Part shown: positions 54,101 through 62,088 of the stretch, piece by piece
Numbering within the stretch: position 1 is the first letter of the stretch
Layout: each line of letters opens with the position of its first letter
NCBI RefSeq assembly: GCF_039540405.1
Contig: NZ_BAABEY010000016.1
Span: 130,911 to 194,910 of the forward strand
Direction: 5' to 3'
Length of the DNA: 64,000 nucleotides
From: Ravibacter arvi
Lineage (GTDB): Bacteria; Bacteroidota; Bacteroidia; Cytophagales; Spirosomataceae
The notes under the pieces: model-generated
Told to the model about the DNA's origin: nothing
Database searches by the model: none
What the model saw: only the letters and a program-made list of their open reading frames with translations
Program-made: the position numbers and the translations under genes

Positions 54101-55813
54101 GTATGGGATACGAAAACGCGAAAAATTACGATGAAAAGCAGTGGCGCACCAGCGGTTTTTCGTTCACTTATGCCCGAACAGGATAGCCTCGAATTCACCG
54201 GGACCGATGCCGTTTATTCGGTCGATAAAAAGGAGATGTCCGTTTCCGGCGTGCCTTACGTCAACTCCACCGGCCTGAACATTGTTCCGGATAAGGGGCA
54301 GGTCACCATCGATGCCACCGGGCAGCTGACGCCTTTTAAAAAGGCCCGGATCGTTGTAGATACGATGGGCATTTCGCATCGTATGTACAACGCCGATATA
54401 AAAATCCATTCTAAAAACAGTTTGGAAGGGTCGGCCGTCTATCAGTACATCACCGCGACGAAAGACACTTTTGATATCAAACTCGGTAATTTTGAGCTGC
54501 AAAAGGCTGAGCCGGCAATGGCTTCTTCAAAAAGGGAGAGCAAAGCAAAAGCTGCGGCTGCAGAGACCTTTTATACGACCGCAGTCGCTCATATAGAGGA
54601 GACCGATAAACTTCGACTGGCGCCGGGAATTGCTTACAAAGGGGAGATTTTATTTGCCTCTAACCGGCCCTCACTTAACCTGGACGGGTTTATCCGGCCG
54701 ATGTTAAAGGAGCGTCCGACTCTTGAAAGTTCCTGGATTGCTTATAAAGAAGCGCCCGGGGCTAATATTTCTCTCAAAGTCGATCCGCAGTTGGTAAATG
54801 CCGAAGGCGCCCCGCTTGCGGCCGGTCTCCATTACCGTTTTGGAAGCGGTATCTATCCGACTTTTCTTTCTCCGAAGGATGATTCGAGGGACCAGGATTT
54901 TTTTGCGGCTTCCGGCCAGATGCATTACGATGGTGAGTCGAGGTCCTTTAAAATTACGCAGAAAAACACGGCCGATACCCTTGTGCCACCTGCTACGGTA
55001 CTAGAGTTCCAGGATACGAAAGGAATTTTCAATTTTTCGGGGAAACTCGGGTTTGGCCCCGGGGAGTGGGTCCTGGCGGCCGGGAAAGGCCAGGCCCAGA
55101 TTGACAGCATGAGACTGGACGTCAACGCGTTGCTGGGACTCAGGTTTTCTGCTTTGACGCCCATCCTGCCTGATATGGCCGCCAAAATCGTGGCGACGAA
55201 CCTGGAGGAGCAAAATAATGACCCGGCCGAAGAAAACCAGGAACGCCTTTTCGGAAAGCTGGAAGCCCTGATCGGGTCAGCTGCCACCAAAGTGTACGCT
55301 GACAAACTTGCTGCGGAACACAAGCCTTTGACCGAAGCCTCGCCGGTATTTAACCTCCCGATCGTGCTGTCAAGCGTGAACCTCCACTGGTCGGAAGCGA
55401 CCAAATCTTTTTACGGTTCGGAGCGGATGGGGATTTCCAACCTGGGGACCAATGACATCAACGCTCAGGCGGAGGGGCTTGTAGAAATCCGGACAGACGC
55501 CGGCCAGGAGGGATTCAGTCTGTTACTGGAAATCACCCCGGAGTTATGGTACTTCTTTGACTATGCTGAAAATATGTTGGGTGTAGTTTCTTCGGACTAT
55601 GGCTTCAATGACAAGGTCTCGGCAACAAAAGCCCGGTCAAAAGACATGCAGCTGGTACCGCTTTCACCTGATGACAAGATGGCTTTTGTAGATAAGTTTA
55701 ATACTACCTATCCGCAGGCAAAACGGAAGGCTAAAGCCGTAAAGAAAACGGCGAAAGGAACCACTCAGAAAAAAGAATCGACCAAAAAAGAAGAGAAGGC
55801 AGAAGGTTTCTGA
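51134..55813 (+). CDS. Very large exported beta-rich protein, function unknown
   Basis: 1,559 residues; I do not recognise a named family. Signal-like segment (RSFLLLLYFTAMTG), a helical domain to about residue 170, then long beta-rich stretches in which short strand patterns recur (for example DSLVASGKSAKLTEST). A helical insert near 510-560 (HPDELARLVKRQPPIVRRML) looks like a winged-helix-like module. The strand pattern is reminiscent of LptA/OstA or TamB-like jellyrolls, but that is speculative. The C-terminus is a Lys/Glu-rich tail. It is between prmA and plsY, and homologues probably exist in related Cytophagales. Confidence 0.85.
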   Translation: MNDNFSGIRPVTLVRSFLLLLYFTAMTGRPAQAQNIRFSEDAEVFIGELRKVMEGSRNATYIQSMKGLEGVWNSGLNQTQRQQFISLFRNMAAKGHKPGPALYLIIANVQTLLGQQGDVNGFLIALDHAAERYNSKEFLQALQTTQLVLEKKLLYQSNFNKLYLTAGQYRFRFEAPAKDAPATPVADGWDTPVGDSISASKAELPVLAGALLDLQNASFAMVAHGDSVVFGPSTGSVSLHNGIFVGNGGRFDWKSAGDSLVYVQLADYAFKTAVPTLKAEKTEIHDARLKSPVTGVFEYKSIKKAAGKPSTGFPRFISYRNDAVFSEFNKNIAYQGGYYLQGHEMFSSSLSGEPSRVIVSFEGKPVFKTTSQRFSLSPLKVSSELATFTLPLGADSVYHQGVMLRYDDEAGKLYLTRPSKGEFSSLPYIDTYHKMYVWSESARWELGKGEFQFYMVSGKTEIPLRMESMDFFRKGRLQEMSQEFGFQPLLAAAGYLQQQKKQTFHPDELARLVKRQPPIVRRMLERLTLEGYFQYFPDTDEYGLTRRAVFYIMANANKADFDNFTLNSIFPSNEKLVNASISMKDTLMTIRGVERFTISDSLKIKGSPSDRIMVMGKGRDFTMNGRLQSSNFKFAGRNIRFNYNDFFINMTDMDSITYVPHDKYAKGQGGEVGGSIKYDKAGTFYLSDAKNKSGQQKGATGSPRIHIPDGVVIHFDQARRGAWAYPKEVYFSVPELDVGGLDKRDIEFVGEFHSAGILPMLKTNLKSMPDTSLGFEYTLPKEGVKIYEGKALLKAPKLSMDYNGLQSEGNLNYLNGSFQAEKMVLATDSLVASGKSAKLTESTIGGVYFPKADLKEFTMTWLPQADSMLLQTRGNAFDFYNGTTKLEGGLVLRTKGLFGHGVLKRADSELASENIQFKKGGFQAGNATLNVHATAQAEGASLLRARGVDIDFSIDKGVVQLSKKEDGFSGDSSGIELPMANYYTSIGSAVWDTKTRKITMKSSGAPAVFRSLMPEQDSLEFTGTDAVYSVDKKEMSVSGVPYVNSTGLNIVPDKGQVTIDATGQLTPFKKARIVVDTMGISHRMYNADIKIHSKNSLEGSAVYQYITATKDTFDIKLGNFELQKAEPAMASSKRESKAKAAAAETFYTTAVAHIEETDKLRLAPGIAYKGEILFASNRPSLNLDGFIRPMLKERPTLESSWIAYKEAPGANISLKVDPQLVNAEGAPLAAGLHYRFGSGIYPTFLSPKDDSRDQDFFAASGQMHYDGESRSFKITQKNTADTLVPPATVLEFQDTKGIFNFSGKLGFGPGEWVLAAGKGQAQIDSMRLDVNALLGLRFSALTPILPDMAAKIVATNLEEQNNDPAEENQERLFGKLEALIGSAATKVYADKLAAEHKPLTEASPVFNLPIVLSSVNLHWSEATKSFYGSERMGISNLGTNDINAQAEGLVEIRTDAGQEGFSLLLEITPELWYFFDYAENMLGVVSSDYGFNDKVSATKARSKDMQLVPLSPDDKMAFVDKFNTTYPQAKRKAKAVKKTAKGTTQKKESTKKEEKAEGF

Positions 55814-55869
55814 CAAATTAAAATCTTATTAAAATGCTAAAAATGCATGGTATTGTGACGGACTTGGAG

Positions 55870-55877
55870 TAGATTTG
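55870..55877 (+). promoter_or_regulatory. Candidate -7 element for plsY
   Basis: TAGATTTG, a perfect TAnnTTTG. A start point near 55884 supports ATG 55926 and argues against the TTG at 55875 that overlaps the element. Confidence 0.45.
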
Positions 55878-55925
55878 ACGTATTATCCATACCCGGTACA
55901 ATCCGGTTTAATAAAATTTTTGTCT

Positions 55926-56579
55926 ATGTCTTTGTTAATGACTCTGTTAATGGTGATTGCCGCTTATCTTCTGGGCTCTATTCCTTCGTCCGTTTGGTAT
56001 GGGATCGGCTACCTTGGCATTGACGTCAGGAAGTTTGGAAGTAAAAATGCAGGTGCTACCAATACTTTCCGGGTATTGGGAAAGCGTGCAGGCACAGTAG
56101 TGATGTTGATTGATGTTTTGAAGGGTTGGACCGCCACCATGTTGGCTGTATTGCTCTATTATTTCGGGCTGATCACCGATGACCAGATACTGACTTACCA
56201 GTTTATATTCGGGATTGTGGCTATCATCGGCCATATCTTTCCTGTTTATGTCAATTTTAAAGGTGGAAAAGGCGTTGCAACGCTGCTTGGAATGGTACTG
56301 GCTATTCATCCGGAGCTGGCGCTGCTCTGCATTACCATTTTTATCCTGACGCTGATTGCTTCTCAATATGTTTCATTGAGCTCCATTCTGGCAACTTTGG
56401 CCTTCCCGGTACTGTTGCTGCTGGGCGTTTTCGGCAAGCCGGAGCTTTCCCTGGTTATCTTCGGTTTCGCAATGTTCCTGATGGTGGTTTTTACACATCA
56501 GAAGAACATCGTCCGGTTGTTGAACGGGAGTGAAAACCGTGTTAAGCTCTTTGTACGGAAAGACAAGGGAAAGCGTTAG
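55926..56579 (+). CDS. plsY: Acyl-phosphate glycerol-3-phosphate acyltransferase PlsY
   Basis: 217 residues from ATG 55926, normal length. Transfers acyl groups from acyl-phosphate to glycerol 3-phosphate at the start of phospholipid synthesis. About five membrane helices. Family motifs: YLLGSIPSSVWYG, RKFGSKNAGATNTFRVLGK, and GHIFPVYVNFKGGKGVAT. No plsX is nearby. A clear terminator follows. Confidence 0.96.
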   Translation: MSLLMTLLMVIAAYLLGSIPSSVWYGIGYLGIDVRKFGSKNAGATNTFRVLGKRAGTVVMLIDVLKGWTATMLAVLLYYFGLITDDQILTYQFIFGIVAIIGHIFPVYVNFKGGKGVATLLGMVLAIHPELALLCITIFILTLIASQYVSLSSILATLAFPVLLLLGVFGKPELSLVIFGFAMFLMVVFTHQKNIVRLLNGSENRVKLFVRKDKGKR

Positions 56580-56605
56580 GGAACTGCTATTTCTTCGTTA
56601 TTTTT

Positions 56606-56633
56606 ATAGCGCTGAACGAGTGTTCAGCGCTAT
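56606..56633 (+). terminator. Intrinsic terminator of plsY
   Basis: Perfect 12-bp stem (atagcgctgaac and its complement) with loop gagt, followed by tttaatt. Confidence 0.88.
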
Positions 56634-56657
56634 TTTAATTCATTAGCAAATCTAAAT

Positions 56658-58031
56658 ATGTCTATTCAAGCTTACATTGACGAACACAAGGGGCGTTTCC
56701 TTGAGGAATTGGTAGAGCTGCTGAAGATCCCGTCGGTGAGTGCCGACTCCAAGTTCAAGCCCGATATGCTGCGTGCCGCTACTTTTGTAAAGGATAAAAT
56801 CCTGGCGGCAGGAGCCGACCGGGCCGAAATATTCGCGACTGAAGGCCATCCTGTCGTCTATGGTGAGAAAATAGTTGATCCGGATGCCCCCACCGTATTG
56901 GTTTACGGACATTACGATGTGCAGCCGGCGGACCCCTATGAATTGTGGGATTCTCCCCCCTTTGACCCGGTCATTAAGAATGAGCGTATTTATGCGCGGG
57001 GAGCCTGTGATGACAAGGGGCAATTCTATATGCATGTCAAGGCATTTGAAGCTATGGTTGCTACCAAAAACCTGCCCTGTAATGTTAAATTCATGATTGA
57101 AGGAGAGGAAGAAATCGGGTCGGACCACCTGGGCGAGTTTGTCCGGAAACACAAGGATTTGTTGAAAGCCGACACTATTCTCATTTCAGATACCAGCATT
57201 ATCGCGAATGACGTTCCTTCTATCGAAGTGGGGCTGAGAGGCCTGACCTATGTGGAGGTAGAGGTGACAGGCGCGAACAGGGATCTTCATTCCGGCGTCT
57301 ACGGCGGTGGAGTGGCCAACCCGATCAACGTGCTTTGCCGGATGATTGCTTCATTGAAAGATGAAAACGGGCATATTACCATTCCGGGATTTTATGACCA
57401 GGTAACGGAGCTGACCACAGCGGAAAGGAGCGCGCTCAACGACGCGCCTTTTGACCTGGACGCTTATCAGCAAGATTTGGGTATTGACGAAGTGGAAGGG
57501 GAGAAAGGGTATACAACCATTGAAAGGACTTCTGTGCGGCCTACGCTGGATGTTAACGGAATCTGGGGAGGTTATACGGGCGAAGGCGCTAAAACAGTTC
57601 TGCCCGCCAAGGCTTATGCGAAAATTTCGATGCGGCTTGTTCCGAACCAGACAGATAAAGAGATTGAAGCTAAGTTCAAAAAACACTTCGAATCGATTGC
57701 GCCGAAATCGGTGAAGGTGGTAGTGAAGCCCCATCACGGCGGGTTACCTTATGTTACCCCAACCGACTCGCTGGAGTACAAGGCAGCGTCAATGGCTATG
57801 GAGGCATCATTCGGGAAAGTGCCGATCCCGACGCGCGGGGGAGGTAGTATTCCTATCGTTGCGTTGTTTGAGGAGGTGCTGGGATTGAAAAGCGTGCTGA
57901 TGGGCTTCGGTCTTGATATAGATGCCTTGCATTCACCGAATGAAAGTTACGGGCTATTCAATTTTTATAAGGGTATTGAAACCATTCCTAATTTTTTCAG
58001 GTACTACGCGGAATTGAGGAAGGAAGCGTAA
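56658..58031 (+). CDS. M20 family dipeptidase
   Basis: 457 residues. Zinc-dependent di- or tripeptidase or related amidohydrolase. Metal and catalytic motifs: VYGHYDVQPAD (first His and Asp pair), RGACDDKGQF, then IEGEEEIGSDHL with the catalytic Glu pair, DLHSGVYGGG in the lid domain, and the last His in DIDALHSPNESY. Cytoplasmic (no signal). Followed by a 1-kb repeat island. Confidence 0.94.
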   Translation: MSIQAYIDEHKGRFLEELVELLKIPSVSADSKFKPDMLRAATFVKDKILAAGADRAEIFATEGHPVVYGEKIVDPDAPTVLVYGHYDVQPADPYELWDSPPFDPVIKNERIYARGACDDKGQFYMHVKAFEAMVATKNLPCNVKFMIEGEEEIGSDHLGEFVRKHKDLLKADTILISDTSIIANDVPSIEVGLRGLTYVEVEVTGANRDLHSGVYGGGVANPINVLCRMIASLKDENGHITIPGFYDQVTELTTAERSALNDAPFDLDAYQQDLGIDEVEGEKGYTTIERTSVRPTLDVNGIWGGYTGEGAKTVLPAKAYAKISMRLVPNQTDKEIEAKFKKHFESIAPKSVKVVVKPHHGGLPYVTPTDSLEYKAASMAMEASFGKVPIPTRGGGSIPIVALFEEVLGLKSVLMGFGLDIDALHSPNESYGLFNFYKGIETIPNFFRYYAELRKEA

Positions 58032-58124
58032 CCCTGAAGCGGGAAGGGTGGGGATTGGTTTATAGAGGTGGAGATTCCTCGGCTTCACTGCATTGCGCTC
58101 GGAATGACGGCACTCACGCCGGAG

Positions 58125-58175
58125 GGTCATTCGTACCGGACGGTCATTCGTACCGGATGGTCATTCGTACCGGAC
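58125..58175 (+). repeat. 17-bp tandem repeat, three copies
   Basis: ggtcattcgtaccggac is repeated three times with one base difference (58125-58141, 58142-58158, 58159-58175). A fourth, diverged copy begins the 172-bp array. Just upstream, 58070-58110 carries an inverted version of the array's start, so the 17-mers sit in the loop of a hairpin. Confidence 0.85.
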
Positions 58176-58830
58176 GGTCATTCCGACCGCAGCGGAGGAA
58201 TCTCCCAGTCCCTGCACCCAATCCCTTTTAGAGGACTTTTTTACAGCAACAAGAGATCCTTCAGTTCCACTGCGTTCCATTCAGGATGACCATCCGGCAG
58301 ATGCGCTACCATTGACAACACGATGGATAGCGCCGCTCCACCCGGAGGGTCATCCCGACCGCAGTGGAGGGATCTCCCGGTCCCTGCACCCAATCCCTTT
58401 TAGAGGACTTTTTTACAGCAACAGGAGATCCTTCAGTTCCACTGCGTTCCATTCAGGATGACCATTCGGCAGATGCGCTACCATTGACAACAACAAGTTT
58501 GGCGCCGCTCCACCCGGAGGGTCATCCCGACCGCAGTGGAGGGATCTTCCGGTCCCTGCACCCAATCCCTTTCAGAGGACTTTTTATAGCAACAGGAGAT
58601 CCTTCAGTTCCACTGCGTTCCATTCAGGATGACCATCCGGCAGATGCGCTACCATTGACAACAACAAGTTTGGCGCCGCTCCACCCGGAGGGTCATCCCG
58701 ACCGCAGTGGAGGGATCTCCCAGTCCCTGCACCCAATCCCTTTTAGAGGACTTTTTTACAGCAACAGGAGATCCTTCAGTTCCACTGCGTTCCATTCAGG
58801 ATGACCATCCGGCAGATGCGCTACCATTGA
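58176..58830 (+). repeat. Tandem array of 172-bp hairpin units
   Basis: Unit starts at 58176, 58348, 58520 and 58691 (periods 172, 172, 171); the fourth copy is partial and stops near 58830. Copies differ at few positions. Each unit contains a roughly 116-bp core with imperfect terminal inverted repeats (ggtcatcccgaccgcag at one end, complement-like caggatgacc at the other) and a 56-bp spacer. Several reading frames cross it but change frame between units and look non-coding. The rest of the gap (58831-58991) is pyrimidine-rich and has no gene. Confidence 0.9.
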
Positions 58831-58991
58831 CTTCCATTGACAACATCTATTTGTCATCTCCGATACAAGGTGTTTTCGCAAAAAACTTTTTTCTCAGGAT
58901 GACCCGTCCGGTGTCACCCTCCGGCCGGCTCCCACCTCCTCCCTCCCTCCACTCTCCACCTTCCGACCCCCACCACCTCAAAAAAAAAAAC

Positions 58992-59018
58992 GCCAGTTGC
59001 TAATTTTCAGCAACTGGC
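58992..59018 (-). terminator. Intrinsic terminator of pafA
   Basis: Perfect 10-bp stem (gccagttgct / agcaactggc) with a 7-nt loop. On the minus strand it is followed by a run of ten T, making it a strong terminator 72 nt after the pafA stop. Confidence 0.9.
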
Positions 59019-59090
59019 ATTCTATAGATTTTTATGAATCACCCTCCAGGGTGTTTGGGCAAATAACTTTCCGCTCAAACAAACAACGGG

Positions 59091-60743
59091 TTATTTCAGC
59101 GCCTCCACCACAGGGTTTCCGATACTGCCGTTTGGTGGCAGGGTGTGAAGAAGCGCTGCTATGGTCGGCGCGATATCCGCTACGTAGGTTCTGCGGAGGG
59201 TTTCCCCTTTCTTGACGCCCCAGCCGAACATGGCAAACGGAACATGGGTATCGTAATTATAGGGCGAGCCGTGCGTAGTCCCCATTCCGCTTCCGGGGAA
59301 CCAGCCCGGTCTTGGTACGATCTGTAAGTCGCCGCTGCGTTTTACGTTGACGAGATTTTTATACAGACCCAACTGGTAATCAGTAAGCTGTTCGTTGTTC
59401 AGGTTTTTCAAATTGAGAATGTCGGCAATTGCCGGATCACTGATCAGTGCTTTTTTGATTACTTTGGCAACGGCATCCTGGGAGATCCCTCTTTTGTCCA
59501 TTTCTTCATGGTTGAGGTAAATCTGGTAGTTTTCCGCCGCTCTCAGGAAATCTCCTTCGCCAAACGCCTCCTTCATGGCGCTTTTTACGGTTTTGACAAT
59601 ACTGCTTTCGCTCATGGTGCCGGCCGGTAATTTTTTGGAGTTCCAGAATGCCGGAACTTCCATTACACCGTGGTCAGCGGAGAGGAACACAGTGTAGTTT
59701 TCCTTTCCTACCCACCCGTCCAGGAAGTTGAATATTTCTTCAAAATCTCTGTCCAGACGGAGATAAACGTCTTCAGCTTCAATAGAATTGGGGCCGTACT
59801 GATGTCCTACGGCATCGGTTGCAGAAAAACTGAGCGCGAGGAAGTCCGTAAATTTGTTCTTGCCAAGTTTTTCATTTTTAATGGCGGCGAGTCCCATGTC
59901 TTTTACCATCGTATTTCCCCAGGGCGTAGAGGAGACGGTTCCGAAAACATTCCCGGAAATGCCGGCCAGGGCGTGCGGGAAAACGGGCTTTTCTTCACCG
60001 GTATTTTTACGTTCCCATGCCTGGTCGTCCGCGGTGCTTTCTTCGTATTGTTCAATCGGAAGCAGCGTCTCCCAGCCTTTCTGCGCATACTGCGAGGGAT
60101 ATTTTTTGTCGTTATATTCTTTTACCCAACCCGGCAGCTCCTTCATATAGAACGTGCTTGTGATAAAATTCCCGGTTTTGGAATCAAACCAATAGGCCGC
60201 ATCGGCAGTATGGCCGGCCGGGAGAATAGCGCCCCGGTTTTTTATGGAAATGCCGATGGTTCGCGACCGGAAATTGGTGGCCACCTTAAGCTGATCCGGG
60301 ATGGTGGATACCAGCAGATTGCGTGGTGACATTTTCCCGGCGCCTTCCGAGTTGCTTCCTACTACCGTTACGGTGCTGTCTTCTACGCAGTAAACCGCTC
60401 TTTTGGTGATCGGATCGTACCAGTCGTTCCCGACAATTCCATGAATAGCGGGCGCAGAACCGGTGTAGACCGAAGCATGCCCGGGCGCTGTTACCGTAAG
60501 CGCATAATGATAGTGGTTGTTCCTGGCCGTAAAGCCGTCGCGGAGAAACCTTTTGATGCCGCCTTTCCCATATTTTTCATAGTAGCGGTAGAAGTAATCG
60601 TATCGCATCTGGTCGACAATAATCCCGACCACGAGCTTGGGTCTGGGGACGTCGCCGGAAGCAGGTGCAGGATTGTTTTTGGGCTGTGCGGAAACGAGCC
60701 CTGCGCTAAGGAACAGCAATAACAGGATTTTTTTTCTCATCAC
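59091..60743 (-). CDS. pafA: PafA-type alkaline phosphatase
   Basis: 550 residues with a signal peptide (about 1-19). Threonine-nucleophile phosphomonoesterase of the alkaline phosphatase superfamily. Likely active-site residues are Asp44, Thr85 (TVTAPGHAS), Asn106 (GNDWYD), Lys168 and Arg170 (SIKNRGAILPAGH). Their spacing equals that of Asp38, Thr79, Asn100, Lys162 and Arg164 in Elizabethkingia PafA, which supports monoesterase over diesterase activity. Zinc ligands SADHGV and near HGSPYNYD are present. It is 41 nt downstream of the polyprenyl synthase gene. PafA enzymes are often not repressed by phosphate. Confidence 0.94.
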   Translation of the reverse strand: MMRKKILLLLFLSAGLVSAQPKNNPAPASGDVPRPKLVVGIIVDQMRYDYFYRYYEKYGKGGIKRFLRDGFTARNNHYHYALTVTAPGHASVYTGSAPAIHGIVGNDWYDPITKRAVYCVEDSTVTVVGSNSEGAGKMSPRNLLVSTIPDQLKVATNFRSRTIGISIKNRGAILPAGHTADAAYWFDSKTGNFITSTFYMKELPGWVKEYNDKKYPSQYAQKGWETLLPIEQYEESTADDQAWERKNTGEEKPVFPHALAGISGNVFGTVSSTPWGNTMVKDMGLAAIKNEKLGKNKFTDFLALSFSATDAVGHQYGPNSIEAEDVYLRLDRDFEEIFNFLDGWVGKENYTVFLSADHGVMEVPAFWNSKKLPAGTMSESSIVKTVKSAMKEAFGEGDFLRAAENYQIYLNHEEMDKRGISQDAVAKVIKKALISDPAIADILNLKNLNNEQLTDYQLGLYKNLVNVKRSGDLQIVPRPGWFPGSGMGTTHGSPYNYDTHVPFAMFGWGVKKGETLRRTYVADIAPTIAALLHTLPPNGSIGNPVVEALK

Positions 60744-60784
60744 TATCGCAATTGTATTTCAAGATTTCCTGGTCGGGGAGTTAT

Positions 60785-61762
60785 CTATTTGTTCCGTTTG
60801 ACCGTGTACAGAACCAATTTTTGTAATGCTTCTTTGTGGGGGGGGGAAAGCTGTGTTTTATCGAGAATGGACATGGCCTTTTCGACGTAGCGCTGCATCT
60901 CGTCCTGGGCGTATAAAATTCCGCCCTTTTCTTTGACGAAAGCGATCACTTCCGCGACTTTGGCAGGCTTGTGGCTTTCGTTTTTGATAATTCCGATGAT
61001 ATTCCGTTTGGTACTGCGATCTGACTGGTTGAGCGCAAAAATCAACGGAAGTGTCATTTTCCGTTCCTTTATGTCAATACCCAGTGGTTTTCCTACATCC
61101 AGATCACCATAATCGAAGAGGTCGTCCTTGATTTGAAAGGCAATTCCTACATTTTCCCCGAACTCATGGAACAAGCGCACCATGTCTTCATCCGCACCGG
61201 AAGAGCTTGCGCCCACGGCGCAGCAGGCTGCAATGAGCGACGCCGTTTTCCTTTTGATGATTTCGTAGTACACCTCTTCGGATATATCCAGTTTCCTGGC
61301 TTTCTCCATCTGCAGCAGTTCTCCCTCGGCCAGCTCCCTGACCGCTGTGGAAACCAGCTTCAGAATGGTATGTTCCGAATGATTGACCGACAGCAACAAT
61401 CCTTTCGCAAACAGGTAGTCGCCCACCAATACGGCTATTTTATTTTTCCAAAGGGCGTTGATAGAGAAAAAGCTCCGCCGGTAGTTGGCGTCATCCACCA
61501 CGTCGTCGTGTACGAGAGTAGCGGTATGCAATAGCTCGATCATAGATGCGCCGCGGTAGGTAGATTCGGTGATCTTCCCCGAAGCGCCGGCCGATAGAAA
61601 AACCAGCATCGGGCGAAGCTGCTTGCCTTTTCGCCGAACGATGTAGTTCATAATCTGATCGAGCAACGGAACCTCACTCTTCATGAATTCACGGAACTTC
61701 GGCTCAAAAGCTTTCATTTCGGCAGCGATAGGTTCCTGAATTTCGCTAATAGAAAGGGGCAT
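60785..61762 (-). CDS. Trans-polyprenyl diphosphate synthase
   Basis: 325 residues from ATG 61762. All-trans prenyltransferase that chain-extends with isopentenyl diphosphate, probably for the menaquinone side chain. First Asp-rich motif in LVHDDVVDDANYRR, second in QIKDDLFDYGD, plus GKQLRPMLVFLSAG and KTASLIAACC. The residue just before the first motif region (LLHTATL) is small to medium, consistent with a long product, but chain length cannot be fixed by eye. Confidence 0.94.
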   Translation of the reverse strand: MPLSISEIQEPIAAEMKAFEPKFREFMKSEVPLLDQIMNYIVRRKGKQLRPMLVFLSAGASGKITESTYRGASMIELLHTATLVHDDVVDDANYRRSFFSINALWKNKIAVLVGDYLFAKGLLLSVNHSEHTILKLVSTAVRELAEGELLQMEKARKLDISEEVYYEIIKRKTASLIAACCAVGASSSGADEDMVRLFHEFGENVGIAFQIKDDLFDYGDLDVGKPLGIDIKERKMTLPLIFALNQSDRSTKRNIIGIIKNESHKPAKVAEVIAFVKEKGGILYAQDEMQRYVEKAMSILDKTQLSPPHKEALQKLVLYTVKRNK

Positions 61763-61835
61763 AAGACAATTAGGGCGATTCGCCCCCAAAGTTGCAAAAA
61801 ACTTTTGGGAATCGAAGAGTGAACTATGGAATGGA

Positions 61836-62063
61836 CCGCCGCGGCGGGCGGTGGGTAACCTCGTGCCCGGGTGGGAGATCGTGCGGATTGTAGCAAAAAC
61901 ATTCTAATATTGCGAACCGTTGACCGCTATTGCAGCTATTGGGCGCCAAAGCAGAGTAGTCGGCGCCGGAAAGGTTTTTAATTTTTTTCTAATTATGAAG
62001 CAGGCATGAGCTGGAGGACGTGCGGTCCGGGGCGCCTTACCTCGCCGTGGTCCGCCGCGGCGG
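61836..62063. repeat. GC-rich stretch bracketed by a 12-bp palindrome
   Basis: The palindrome ccgccgcggcgg occurs at 61836-61847 and 62052-62063, on both sides of about 200 bp of mixed composition with no gene. The whole gap (61763-62088) therefore holds repeated GC-rich sequence plus the heptad-like element before the patatin gene. Confidence 0.5.
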
Positions 62064-62078
62064 CTCATCACTCAAACC
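62005..62078 (+). repeat. Heptad-family B-like element before the patatin gene
   Basis: A GC-enriched, weakly symmetric version with catgag on the left and ggctcatcactcaaacc on the right. The right part is identical over 17 nt to the leader of the OmpA gene (48859-48875). It ends 10 nt before the ATG. Confidence 0.55.
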
Positions 62079-62088
62079 CTTTTTACAG

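Noticed and set aside
58364..58804. Plus-strand reading frames of 98-146 codons in the 172-bp array
   Set aside because: They follow the repeat, change frame between units because 172 is not a multiple of three, and have no start context or family. They are repeat artefacts.
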